In this document: positions 52,820 through 60,845 of the stretch, in pieces | How positions within the stretch are numbered: the first letter of the stretch is position 1 | How the letters are laid out: each line of letters begins with the position of its first letter | NCBI RefSeq assembly: GCF_938041645.1 | Contig: NZ_CALIST010000037.1 | Span: forward strand, 1-64,000 | Length of the DNA: 64,000 nt | Reading direction: 5' to 3' | Source: an uncultured Campylobacter sp. | GTDB taxonomy: Bacteria; Campylobacterota; Campylobacteria; Campylobacterales; Campylobacteraceae | Made by a program: the position numbers and the translations under genes | Notes under the pieces: generated by a model | Seen by the model: only the letters and a program-made list of their open reading frames with translations | Told to the model about the DNA's origin: nothing | The model's database searches: none

Positions 52820-53284
52820 ATGGTATTTGAAAATGCAATCATCACAAAAGAGGATGATGAGAAGTATGGATTGAGTGAAATATTTTATAAATATAATCCG
52901 CCGTATAAAGAATTTATTAATAAACGAAAATGGACTATTGACAAAAGTAGAAATTGTTGGATGTGGTGTCTTCATAACTTTCCTAGTAATGAGTTTGATC
53001 ATGCTCTTAGTACAGAGACTATTTGGATTCTATATTATAATAATGAATTACTAGAGTTGATTATGGATTATGAAATTATTAAAAACAGAACTTTAAAACC
53101 AGAAAAATTTCATAGAATCTGGAAACTCCTAGATTTAAAACCAAATCATACGCAAAGTCTTAATAAGCAAGATATTTTGCATTTACTAAAAGAAATTTTA
53201 GAGGTATATAGAGATCGTGATTTGTTCGGAGAGGAGCCGAATTATACTATGGAGCTACAAGACCTAACCGATCGTAAAATCTAA
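52820..53284 (+). CDS. Tandem paralog 2 of 3
   Basis: A 154-residue paralog: MVFENAIITKEDDEKYGLSE at the start, NYTMELQDLTDRKI at the end, and a more divergent middle (WTIDKSRNCWMWCLHNFPSN, ETIWILYYNNELLELIMDY, FHRIWKLLDLKPNHTQ). The conserved frame of Trp-Ile…Cys-Trp, Ile-Trp-Ile-Leu-Tyr-Tyr and Phe-His-Arg-Ile-Trp is shared by all three. It is the most AT-rich of the three. The strong GAGGAGGAG site lies before the ATG. Confidence 0.8.
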   Translation: MVFENAIITKEDDEKYGLSEIFYKYNPPYKEFINKRKWTIDKSRNCWMWCLHNFPSNEFDHALSTETIWILYYNNELLELIMDYEIIKNRTLKPEKFHRIWKLLDLKPNHTQSLNKQDILHLLKEILEVYRDRDLFGEEPNYTMELQDLTDRKI

Positions 53285-53313
53285 AATTATTAAAATTTCT
53301 TGAGGAGGAGAGA
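53258..53313 (+). repeat. 56-bp direct repeat, copy 2
   Basis: End of paralog 2 plus spacer to paralog 3. It is identical to 52764–52819 except for one A/G difference after the stop codon. Confidence 0.9.
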
Positions 53314-53763
53314 GTGGCGTTTGAAAATGCAACCATCACTAAAGAGGATGATAAAAAGTATGGATTGAGTGAAATTTACTACAAATATAATCCATACTAT
53401 GAGACTTTTATTAACGAGCTTGATTGGACTATTGATCGAAATGCGGATTGTTGGCTAATGCCAGTATATAGTTTTCCCGATCCAGACTATGATCATGCAA
53501 GCCTTGCTAAAGGCATTTGGATTTTATATCATAAAGGTGAAGTTGTTGAGGTCACATTGGATTATATATTCGATGAAGGCAAAAAGCTTCATAGAATTTG
53601 GCAACTTTTGGAACTAAATCCAAAAAGCACAAATGCTCTTTTCGAAAAGGATATAGTAGCTTTGCTATTTAAAATTTTGAAAGCTTATGGCTATGCCGGA
53701 ACATGGCAAAAAGAAAACTACACCATGGAACTCCAAGACCTAACCGATCGCGGCGCAAAATAG
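53314..53763 (+). CDS. Tandem paralog 3 of 3
   Basis: A 149-residue paralog starting at GTG (MAFENATITKEDDKKYGLSE) and ending NYTMELQDLTDRGAK. The middle is closest to paralog 1 (WTIDRNADCWLMPVYSFPDP, GIWILYHKGEVVEVTLDY, LHRIWQLLELNPKST) but about eight residues shorter. The GAGGAGGAG site precedes it. No toxin, transposase or integrase follows; the next gene is a convergent antiporter. Confidence 0.8.
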   Translation: MAFENATITKEDDKKYGLSEIYYKYNPYYETFINELDWTIDRNADCWLMPVYSFPDPDYDHASLAKGIWILYHKGEVVEVTLDYIFDEGKKLHRIWQLLELNPKSTNALFEKDIVALLFKILKAYGYAGTWQKENYTMELQDLTDRGAK

Positions 53764-53819
53764 GGCTTTAAATTTAACTCCATCTTAGTCCCGTATCAAA
53801 TCAAATTTTATAGAATTCT

Positions 53820-53837
53820 AAAATTTCGCGAAATTTT
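53820..53837. terminator. 18-bp palindrome between convergent genes
   Basis: AAAATTTCGCGAAATTTT is a perfect palindrome ending in T's on either strand, in the 126-base gap between paralog 3 and the antiporter gene. It could terminate both transcripts. The whole gap is crowded with RAATTY hexamers. Confidence 0.45.
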
Positions 53838-53889
53838 GAAATTCTAAAATTCCAAAATCCTATAATTTCAAAATTTTAAAATTCCCGCC

Positions 53890-55029
53890 CTAAAATTTCT
53901 TGTAAATAAAATTTATCAAAATCATCGACGCAAGCGCCTCTATGAGCGAGGCGATGATCATCGCGAAGTATATCTCTTGCGAGATCGCGGCGGTGGAGTA
54001 AAAAAGCGTCGCCGTGGCGATCACTAGCGTCAGAGGCATAGAAAGCGATAGTGCGAAAAGCGCCGCGCCTTTGCGCCCTAGGGTGCTTAAAAACGTAGCG
54101 CTCGCAAGCAGCCTGATGCCAAACATCAGCGCCGCTAGGCTTACGGCAAAGCTCATCACTCCGGGCATAAGAAGCGCTTCTAGCTTGATCACGGCTCCGG
54201 TGTGTATGAAAAATATCGGCACCAAAAAGCCGAAGCCGAACGACGATAGCTTCTCGATGAGGTCGTCCTTGTGCGAGAAAAAGGTCGGCAGGAAGGTGCC
54301 TGCGATGAAGGCGCCGATGACGACCTCAAGCCTCAAAAGCATCACCCCCGCGCAGATGAGGCAAAACAGCGCCATCGCAAATCGCACGTCCTTTTCGTTT
54401 TTGTCGTATTTGGGCATGATGACCGTTTTTAGCGCGGGAAACCACCAAAATAAAATTTCAAGTCCTTTAAAAACCGCTAGAGCGGCCGCCGAAAAGCCCA
54501 AAAGCGCGCCGATATGAAGCGCCATCTCGACGCCGAAGCCGTTTTTAAGGTAGATGCCGCCCACTGTGAGGACGGCGATGCTGATGAGTTCGCCGATCAC
54601 GCCCGCGGGCATCGCGAGATTGAGCCACGCCTGATCCTTGCCGTATTCCTTATACAGCGCCGAAAGCAGCCCGACGCTCATCAGAGGCGCTGCGATGATA
54701 AGCATCTGCGGCAGTTCAAACACCCAAACCGCAAGCGCGCTTAGGATATAAAGCAGCGCCAAAAAGATTAGGATTAGCCGCAGAATTTTACGCGGCATCG
54801 CAAGCAGCGCGCGAAAATCCACCTCGCAGCCCGTCAAAAACATAAGGTAACAAAAGCCGATCTGCGCGGCTAGATCGAAGGTTGCGCTTGGCGGCAAAAG
54901 CCCTAAATTTGCGGCTATGATGCCAAGCATGATCTCCATAGGCGAGAGCGGAATTCTAGCTAAGCTAGCCAAAAAGGGCGAAGCAAAGATCAAAAACGAT
55001 AGCGCGATTAGGACGTAAATTTCATTCAT
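53890..55029 (-). CDS. Cation:proton antiporter, CPA2 (KefB/NapA-like) family
   Basis: A polytopic protein of 379 residues with about 11–12 helices: MEIMLGIIAANLGLLPPSAT near the start, FLTGCEVDFRALL, AMPAGVIGELISI, LEVVIGAFIAGTFLP and FGFLVPIFFIHTGAVI. The family Asp/Glu pair is not seen in the classic ND or DD form; GCEVDF and GVIGEL carry the candidate acidic residues. No C-terminal TrkA-N domain follows, so it is the short type. The exchanged cation (Na+ or K+) is unknown. Its start overlaps the end of the 36-codon gene. Confidence 0.88.
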   Translation of the reverse strand: MNEIYVLIALSFLIFASPFLASLARIPLSPMEIMLGIIAANLGLLPPSATFDLAAQIGFCYLMFLTGCEVDFRALLAMPRKILRLILIFLALLYILSALAVWVFELPQMLIIAAPLMSVGLLSALYKEYGKDQAWLNLAMPAGVIGELISIAVLTVGGIYLKNGFGVEMALHIGALLGFSAAALAVFKGLEILFWWFPALKTVIMPKYDKNEKDVRFAMALFCLICAGVMLLRLEVVIGAFIAGTFLPTFFSHKDDLIEKLSSFGFGFLVPIFFIHTGAVIKLEALLMPGVMSFAVSLAALMFGIRLLASATFLSTLGRKGAALFALSLSMPLTLVIATATLFYSTAAISQEIYFAMIIASLIEALASMILINFIYKKF

Positions 55030-55132
55030 ACGCTTTGGCCTCGCACCCTTTTATATTTTTCCCACGCTGTTTTAGAATTTTTTCGTATCTTTCTAGCATT
55101 TTCTCTGGTTGCTCAGGGGCTTTTCGTATCAT
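55022..55132 (-). CDS. 36-codon small protein overlapping the antiporter start
   Basis: From the ATG at 55132, eight bases after AAGGAAG, the frame MIRKAPEQPEKMLERYEKIL and on runs 36 codons to a TGA that overlaps the antiporter gene. It is charged and helical with no membrane segment. An ATG six codons further upstream (55150) is possible but has a weaker site. Good start signal, tight spacing to both neighbours and a non-hexamer composition support a real gene. Coupling translation into the antiporter is a possible role. Confidence 0.55.
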   Translation of the reverse strand: MIRKAPEQPEKMLERYEKILKQRGKNIKGCEAKAYE

Positions 55133-55155
55133 TTCAAGACTTCCTTTCATTCGCT

Positions 55156-56331
55156 TTATAGTTCTTTGCGCTGCGAACGGAGACGAGATGCACGCAATTT
55201 TTGCTCTTGTGCCACGACGTAAGCAAACTCGAAAAGCCGCTTTTTGCGCCCGCAAATCTCGCCCGGATTTAGCACGAGCGCGCCGTTTTTATCCATCGCT
55301 GCGGCGAAAAAATGGGTGTGGCCGTAAATTTTGATAGTTGAAATTCTATCCGCGCCTCGCCCGCACAGGCCCCGATTTTTACTTTCGCCGCTTGTATTGG
55401 GGCTCAAACTCGCGGTCAAATTTGAGTTTAAGTTTGGTGCGACTAAATTTACGCATGAGTTTGGCGTGGCTAAATTTGCGCTTAAGCTCGGCGCCGTTAA
55501 ATTTACTGCGCGATTGGCACTTGAGCTTGCTTTAGAATTCATATCTGGGCTCATATCAGCGGCTAAATTTGCGCTTGCATTTGAGTTTAAATTTGCGTTC
55601 GAGCCCGAAGCAAGGTCCGCGCCTAAGTCTAAATTTACGTTTGAGTTCGCGCCTGCATTCAAGCTCAAGCTCGCATTTAAACCCGCGGATTGCCCACTTT
55701 TTAAATTTACGCTCGCTTTATGCGCGTTTTTGAAATTTTCGTCTGCACGGCGCGCGCCGTTTAAAATTTTATCTGCACTCGCAGCATTAAAATTTGAGTT
55801 TAAATTTACCGAGCGACCCGCCGCTTTAGAATTTGCGACTAAAATTCCCCTGCGATCTATCTCGCAGCCTGAGCCTAAATTCAGGTCACCGCTCGCTTCG
55901 TCGCTAAAGCTAGAATTTTTGGCTAGGTCCGCGCCGTAATCCTTGCGAAAATTTACCGCGCGATCTGCGCCTGTACCCAAATCCAAATCCGCGCCTAAAT
56001 TTAGTCCGTCTGCTTCGTTTTGCGCCGCGGGCTCCTCGTCAAAGAGATAAAACGGATGGTGCATTATTTTTAGTCGCAGCCCTGCAAACTCCGTGCAAAA
56101 GGGCTCGTCGTATAGGTTGAAGTCGTTTTTTAGCTCAGCAAGCGCTTCGTCGTTGTTCCCTAAAACCGCAAAGTAGGGCTTGCCGCTTTGTCGCAAAAGC
56201 CTCAGCGTCTCGCTCTCGACGATGTCGCCTGCGTGCACGAGCAGATCGGCTCCGCGCGCGAGCAGCCATTCTATGGCGCTTGCAGCGACCTTTGTTTCGC
56301 GATGAGAGTCCGAGATGACGCCTATTATCAA
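55156..56331 (-). CDS. YfcE/MJ0936-type metallophosphoesterase with a ~230-residue insertion
   Basis: The catalytic fold is split. Residues 1–96 hold SDSH (7–10), VHAGDIVES, FAVLGNNDEAL and KIMHHPFYL; residues 328–391 hold IKIYGHTHFFAAAM and VLNPGEIC. All metal-binding motifs (D-x-H, G-D, G-N-x-D, G-H-T-H) are kept, so activity is plausible; family members are usually near 170 residues. Between them lie about 230 residues of Asn-Leu, Ala and Ser repeats with no known domain. The family hydrolyses phosphodiesters or cyclic nucleotides; the substrate here is unknown. It overlaps topA by four bases (ATGA). Confidence 0.85.
   Translation of the reverse strand: MIIGVISDSHRETKVAASAIEWLLARGADLLVHAGDIVESETLRLLRQSGKPYFAVLGNNDEALAELKNDFNLYDEPFCTEFAGLRLKIMHHPFYLFDEEPAAQNEADGLNLGADLDLGTGADRAVNFRKDYGADLAKNSSFSDEASGDLNLGSGCEIDRRGILVANSKAAGRSVNLNSNFNAASADKILNGARRADENFKNAHKASVNLKSGQSAGLNASLSLNAGANSNVNLDLGADLASGSNANLNSNASANLAADMSPDMNSKASSSANRAVNLTAPSLSANLATPNSCVNLVAPNLNSNLTASLSPNTSGESKNRGLCGRGADRISTIKIYGHTHFFAAAMDKNGALVLNPGEICGRKKRLFEFAYVVAQEQKLRASRLRSQRKEL
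55351..56043 (-). repeat. Low-complexity, AAATTT-rich insertion in the phosphodiesterase gene
   Basis: About 690 bases in which AAATTT or AAATTC recurs every 30–50 bases, read mostly as xxA-AAT-TTx, giving Asn-Leu. The opposite strand is also open for about 600 bases and reads Lys-Phe, because AAATTT is its own reverse complement. Units such as GCTAAATTTGCGCTT and GCGACTAAATTTACG are similar but not identical. Confidence 0.8.
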
Positions 56332-58559
56332 TCGATCTCTTCTTTAAGCTTGCACTGCGGACACTCGGCGAAGTTGCCTTTTTTCAGCTCTTTGCGGAGC
56401 ATGTATGAGTTACCGCACTGCGGGCATGCGCGCGCGATCGGCGCGTAGTTGCTCACAAAGCCGCATTTAGGGTAGTTCGTGCAGCCGTAGAATTTGCCGC
56501 GTCTGGAGAAACGCTCGACGATCTCGCCCGTGCCGCAGCTCGGGCACTTGATGCCCGTGGAGACGAGCGGTTTTTTCTCCTTTGCCGCGCCCTCGATTTT
56601 GCGCGAGTATTTGCACTTCGGATAGCCCTCGCAAGCGATAAACTCGCCGTATCTGCCCTTACGCTTGATCAAATTTTTACCGCACTGTGGGCATTTCTCA
56701 TCTAGCACTTCGGGCGCCGCCTTCTCCTCGCTCGCCCCCTCGGCGCTGGCGTCCGCGTTGCGCGAGTATTTGCACTTCGGATAGTTCGAGCAGGCGATGA
56801 ACTCGCCAAATCTGCCCTGGCGCCTAAGTAGCTCGCCGCCGCAGTTCGGGCATGCTTCGCCGATCTTTTCGGCTAGCTTTTGGCTTGCGATCGAGGTTTT
56901 TCCTTTGGCGATCTCGTCCATAAAAGGGTAGTAGAAATCCGCTAAAATTTGCTGCCAGTCCGCTTTGTTTTCGGCGATGTCGTCGAGCTTCTCCTCCATT
57001 TTGGAGGTAAACTCGCTATCGACGATATTTTTAAAATTTTGCTCCAGCATCTCGGTGATCTTAAAGGCGATCTCGCTCGGCACCAGATGCTTTTGCTCAA
57101 TATTTACGTAGTTGCGCGCCGTAAGCAGCGAGATGGTAGGCGCATAGGTCGAGGGCCTGCCAATGCCGAGGCTTTCGAGCTTTTTGATGAGGCTCGCTTC
57201 CGAATAGCGCGCCGGCGGCTCGGTGAAATGCTGCTGCGAGCTTAGACTTTGCAGGCTCATCGCGTCGCCCGCGCTAAGGCTCGGTAAAATTTTATCCTTA
57301 TCCAGATCGCCGTAAGCCTTGTAAAATCCGTCAAATTCCACCTTGCGCCCGCTGATCTTAAACGCGCCCGCTTCGCCGCGCACGATGATCGTTTGGATCT
57401 GCGAGACGCTAGGGCTCATCTGCGAGGCTATGAAGCGGTTATAGATGAGCGCGTAAAGGCGGTATTCGTCGCGAGGCAGGATTTTTTGCGCGAGCTCGGG
57501 GGTAAGCTTTAGATCGGTAGGCCTTATCGCTTCGTGCGCTTCCTGCGCGCCTTTGCTTTTGGTAGCGTATAAATTCGCGCTTTTGGGCAGATATTTTTCG
57601 CCGAAGCGCTCGCCGATTAGCTCGCGAGCCGCCGCGATCGCTTCTTTGGCGATATTTAGCGAGTCGGTTCGCATATAGGTGATCGCGCCGCCGTTTTTGG
57701 TATTGACGCCTTCGTAAAGGCTCTGCGCGAGACTCATCGTCTTGCGCGGATTAAAGCCCAAAGCCGTGCTCGCCGCCTGTTGTAGCGTCGAGGTCATAAA
57801 CGGCGGGTAGGGGTTCGTTTTGCGCGATTTGCTCTCGATACTATCTACGCTAAATCTGTCTTTTTGCAGCGTCAGGACGATCTCGCTAGCCTGCGCCGCG
57901 TTTTTGACCGAGAGTTTTTCCATCTTCTCGCCGCGAAATTCTACGAGCTCGGCCTCCAAGTCCTTCTTAAAAACCGCGTCGATGCTATGGAATTCTACCG
58001 GCTTGAAATTTAAAATTTCGCGCTCGCGATCGACGACGATCTTAAGCGCGGCGCTTTGGACGCGACCCGCGCTTAGACCGCGCTGGATCTTTAAATTTAA
58101 AAGCGGGCTTAGTTTGTAGCCCACGATGCGATCGAGCAGGCGGCGCGCTTGTTGGGCGTTTACGCTTGCGATATTCAGCTTGCGCGGCGAGCTTAGCGCG
58201 TTTGAGATTGCGCTTTTGGTGATCTCATGAAACACGATGCGCGGTAGCTCCTGCGCCTGCTTGCCGATCGAAGCGGCGATATGATAGGCGATCGCCTCGC
58301 CCTCGCGGTCCTCATCCGTCGCGAGGTAAATTTGATCCGCCTTTTTAGCGAGCGTCTTTATCTGCTTTACGATCTGATCGTGATCGGCGCTGATTTCGTA
58401 TTCGGGCTCGAAGCTTTTATCTTTGATTTTAATGCCGAATTTTTTTTGCGGTAGATCGCGGATGTGCCCCTTGGAAGCGACGACGTCGTAGTCATCGCCT
58501 AAAAATTTTTTGATCGTTTTGGCTTTTGCCGGGGATTCTACGATGATTAAATTTTTCAT
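56328..58559 (-). CDS. topA: DNA topoisomerase I
   Basis: TopA relaxes negative supercoils through a 5'-phosphotyrosine. The Toprim domain opens the protein (LIIVESPAKAKTIKKFLG, then TDEDREGEAIAYH), the catalytic Tyr lies in GGAITYMRTDSL, and the central IQRGLSAGRVQSAALKIVV is intact. The C-terminus has four Cys4 zinc modules (CPNCGGELLRRQGRFGEFIAC and three more) ending CPQCKLKEEID. The length of 743 residues is normal for Campylobacter. It lies three bases after dcd and overlaps the phosphodiesterase gene. Confidence 0.96.
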   Translation of the reverse strand: MKNLIIVESPAKAKTIKKFLGDDYDVVASKGHIRDLPQKKFGIKIKDKSFEPEYEISADHDQIVKQIKTLAKKADQIYLATDEDREGEAIAYHIAASIGKQAQELPRIVFHEITKSAISNALSSPRKLNIASVNAQQARRLLDRIVGYKLSPLLNLKIQRGLSAGRVQSAALKIVVDREREILNFKPVEFHSIDAVFKKDLEAELVEFRGEKMEKLSVKNAAQASEIVLTLQKDRFSVDSIESKSRKTNPYPPFMTSTLQQAASTALGFNPRKTMSLAQSLYEGVNTKNGGAITYMRTDSLNIAKEAIAAARELIGERFGEKYLPKSANLYATKSKGAQEAHEAIRPTDLKLTPELAQKILPRDEYRLYALIYNRFIASQMSPSVSQIQTIIVRGEAGAFKISGRKVEFDGFYKAYGDLDKDKILPSLSAGDAMSLQSLSSQQHFTEPPARYSEASLIKKLESLGIGRPSTYAPTISLLTARNYVNIEQKHLVPSEIAFKITEMLEQNFKNIVDSEFTSKMEEKLDDIAENKADWQQILADFYYPFMDEIAKGKTSIASQKLAEKIGEACPNCGGELLRRQGRFGEFIACSNYPKCKYSRNADASAEGASEEKAAPEVLDEKCPQCGKNLIKRKGRYGEFIACEGYPKCKYSRKIEGAAKEKKPLVSTGIKCPSCGTGEIVERFSRRGKFYGCTNYPKCGFVSNYAPIARACPQCGNSYMLRKELKKGNFAECPQCKLKEEID

Positions 58560-58562
58560 TGC

Positions 58563-59126
58563 TTAATCCTTTAGAATTCTAGGCAGCGTGATGCCCTTTT
58601 GGCTTTGGTATTTGCCCTTTTTATCGCAGTAGCTCACCTCACATGGCTCATCTCCTTGCAGAAATAAAACCTGCGCGATGCCTTCGTTCGCGTAAATTTT
58701 TGCAGGCAGCGGCGTGGTGTTGGAAATTTCAATCGTGATATGCCCCTCAAAGCCCGGCTCAAAGGGCGTTACGTTTACGATGATGCCGCAGCGCGCGTAG
58801 GTGCTTTTACCGAGGCAGATCGCAAGCACGTCGCGAGGCATTTTGAAGTATTCGATAGTGCGAGCTAGAGCGAAGGAATTCGGCGGCACGATGCAGACGT
58901 CGCCCTCAAAATCCACGACGTTTTTTGCGTCGAAATTTTTAGGATCGACGACCGTTCCGCCGACGTTTGTAAAAATTTTAAACTCTCTTGCGACCCTGAT
59001 GTCGTATCCGTAGCTCGAAAGTCCGTAGCTAACGACGCCGCGGCCGATATTTTCCTCGCAAAAGGGCGCTATCATATCGTGCTGCTGCGACATCTGTCTG
59101 ATCCATTTATCGCTTTTCAGTCCCAT
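58563..59126 (-). CDS. dcd: dCTP deaminase
   Basis: Dcd converts dCTP to dUTP, feeding thymidylate synthesis. SYGLSSYGYDIRVAREFKIF, the conserved RTIEYFKMPRDVLAICLGKS with the catalytic Arg/Ser region, TYARCGIIVNVTPFEPGFEG with the catalytic Glu, and QVLFLQGDEPCEVSY are all seen. The length of 187 residues fits. It is the first gene of dcd–topA–phosphodiesterase–small ORF–antiporter. Confidence 0.95.
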   Translation of the reverse strand: MGLKSDKWIRQMSQQHDMIAPFCEENIGRGVVSYGLSSYGYDIRVAREFKIFTNVGGTVVDPKNFDAKNVVDFEGDVCIVPPNSFALARTIEYFKMPRDVLAICLGKSTYARCGIIVNVTPFEPGFEGHITIEISNTTPLPAKIYANEGIAQVLFLQGDEPCEVSYCDKKGKYQSQKGITLPRILKD

Positions 59127-59199
59127 AAAATTTCCTTAAAATAATCAAAATTTTTCGCGCATTATAGCAGCAAAACATAATATTTAACAAATTTTGTGC

Positions 59200-59205
59200 T
59201 AGAAT
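59200..59205 (+). promoter_or_regulatory. Likely −10 box for the asparaginase gene
   Basis: TAGAAT preceded by TGC lies 37 bases before the ATG, with AT-rich DNA upstream in the gap divergent from dcd. Confidence 0.4.
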
Positions 59206-59241
59206 GAGCCCCAGTTTAGTTTGTTTTGCAAGGGAGAAATT

Positions 59242-60291
59242 ATGAATCTTTTTAGTAAATTTACGCTGGCGGCGCTTTTTATCGCATCTTCTTTAGCGGC
59301 GGCAAAACCCAATATCTATATCTTGGCTACCGGCGGCACGATTGCGGGAAGCGGGCAGAGCGAGCTTAGCGGCGATTATAAGTCGGGGGCGAAGAGCGTG
59401 GACGAGCTTTTGGCGGCGGTGCCGCAGATAAACGATATCGCCACGATCAAGGGCGAGCAAATTTCAAATATCGGCTCGCAGGAGATGAATGATGAAATTT
59501 GGCTCAAGCTCGCAAACCGTGTGAGCGAGCTGCTTACTAAAAACGACGTCGACGGCGTCGTCATAATGTACGGAACCGATACGATGGAGGAAACGGCATA
59601 TTTTTTAAGCCTAGTCATAAAATCCAAAAAACCGATTGTTTTCGTGGGCTCAATGAGATCCTCTACATCGATTAGCGCGGACGGCCCCTTGAATATCTAT
59701 AACGCCGTAAGCGTCGCGGCAGATAAAAACGCTCGCGAAAAGGGCGCTCTTGTAGTGATGAACGACGAGATCCACGCCGCGCGCGAGGTTACGAAAACAA
59801 ATACGACCAATGTCGCCGCCTTTACTTCGCCGAATTCCGGCAAGATCGGCACCGTGAATTACGGAGTCGTAAATTTCTATATGGCGCCGCTTCGCAAACA
59901 TACGATAAGCAGCGATTTTAATATCAAAGATATCAAGGCGCTTCCGCGCGTGGATATTATCTACGCGCATCCGCAGGACGTGGGCGATTTCGTAGAGACT
60001 GCCGTACAAAAGGGCGCTAAAGGTATCGTGGTTGCCGGCATGGGAAATGGAAATTTATACCCCGATACGGAGGCTGCGCTTGCAAAAGCTAGCGAAGCGG
60101 GCGTGATCGTCGTGCGCTCAAGCCGCACGGGCAGCGGTTCAACTAGCGTAGGCTCAGAGGTGGACGATGCTAAGCTCGGCTTTTTAACCGCCGATAATCT
60201 AAATCCGCAAAAGGCGCGCGTGCTGCTAATACTAGCTCTTAGCAAGTCTAGCGACAAAGCCAAGATCAAAGAATTCTTCGCTACCCATTAA
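59242..60291 (+). CDS. ansA: Periplasmic L-asparaginase (type II)
   Basis: It hydrolyses asparagine (and often glutamine) to aspartate and ammonia. A signal peptide (LAALFIASSLAAAKP) places it in the periplasm. The catalytic Thr is in ILATGGTIAGSGQ, the second Thr with Asp in MYGTDTMEETAYFL, and Lys in VFVGSMRSSTSISADGPLN's neighbourhood; GIVVAGMGNGN follows. I start at the ATG at 59242 after AAGGGAG; a GTT-proximal upstream start seven codons earlier is less likely. The product is 349 residues, normal. Secreted asparaginase lets some Campylobacter strains use asparagine as carbon source. Confidence 0.93.
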   Translation: MNLFSKFTLAALFIASSLAAAKPNIYILATGGTIAGSGQSELSGDYKSGAKSVDELLAAVPQINDIATIKGEQISNIGSQEMNDEIWLKLANRVSELLTKNDVDGVVIMYGTDTMEETAYFLSLVIKSKKPIVFVGSMRSSTSISADGPLNIYNAVSVAADKNAREKGALVVMNDEIHAAREVTKTNTTNVAAFTSPNSGKIGTVNYGVVNFYMAPLRKHTISSDFNIKDIKALPRVDIIYAHPQDVGDFVETAVQKGAKGIVVAGMGNGNLYPDTEAALAKASEAGVIVVRSSRTGSGSTSVGSEVDDAKLGFLTADNLNPQKARVLLILALSKSSDKAKIKEFFATH

Positions 60292-60292
60292 A

Positions 60293-60319
60293 TTTAAAGG
60301 CGCCGCGAGCGCCTTTAAA
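60293..60319 (+). terminator. Terminator of the asparaginase gene
   Basis: TTTAAAGGCGC and GCGCCTTTAAA form an 11-bp perfect stem around a 5-nt loop directly after the stop codon. A-rich and T-rich flanks make it work in either direction. Confidence 0.65.
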
Positions 60320-60386
60320 AATTCGTTTAAAGAAACAATTATAAAAGTTTAGCTAAAATTTCGCAAAATTTTTTAGGAGAAATTTT

Positions 60387-60845
60387 ATGACAAAAGCAGA
60401 AATCAAAGAGTTAATGGACTTTTTCGGCGAGAAACAAGGCATTAACGAGCTAAAAATTAAAGATAAAGATTTTGAGATCGAGATAAAAAAATACGGCGCG
60501 AACGCTCCTACGGCCGCGCAAGCCCAGGCTGCGATGCCTGCGCCTCAGATGACGATCGTCGCGCCGAGCGTTGCGCATAGCGAAAAGCCCGTAAGCAAAG
60601 GCTCTATGGATACGATCGACAGCCCGATGGTAGGTACTTTTTATAAAGCGCCGAGCCCTGGTGCGGCAGAGTTCGTAAGCGTAGGTCAGGTCGTGCATAA
60701 GGGCGATACGATAGGTATAATCGAAGCGATGAAGATTATGAACGAGATCGAAGCGGAATTCGACTGTCGCATCAAAAAAGCTCTCGTCGAAGATGGACAG
60801 CCCGTCGAGTACGCTATGGCGCTGTTTGAGGTCGAGAAGCTATGA
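60387..60845 (+). CDS. accB: Biotin carboxyl carrier protein of acetyl-CoA carboxylase
   Basis: AccB carries biotin between carboxylase and transferase in the first step of fatty acid synthesis. The C-terminal biotinyl domain shows DSPMVGTFYKAPSPGA and the biotinylated Lys in IIEAMKIMNEIEAE. The N-terminal helical part and an Ala/Pro-rich hinge (TAAQAQAAMPAPQM) are as usual. The length of 152 residues is normal. Strong TTAGGAG before the ATG. It overlaps accC by four bases. Confidence 0.96.
   Translation: MTKAEIKELMDFFGEKQGINELKIKDKDFEIEIKKYGANAPTAAQAQAAMPAPQMTIVAPSVAHSEKPVSKGSMDTIDSPMVGTFYKAPSPGAAEFVSVGQVVHKGDTIGIIEAMKIMNEIEAEFDCRIKKALVEDGQPVEYAMALFEVEKL

Noticed and set aside
52764..53313. 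The 56-bp direct repeats as transposon ends or attachment sites
   Set aside because: They coincide exactly with gene end, stop codon and leader of each paralog, so tandem duplication explains them better.
55331..55939. Plus-strand 202-codon Lys-Phe-rich frame
   Set aside because: Antisense to the phosphodiesterase insertion. It is open because AAATTT is palindromic; no start signal, no homology.
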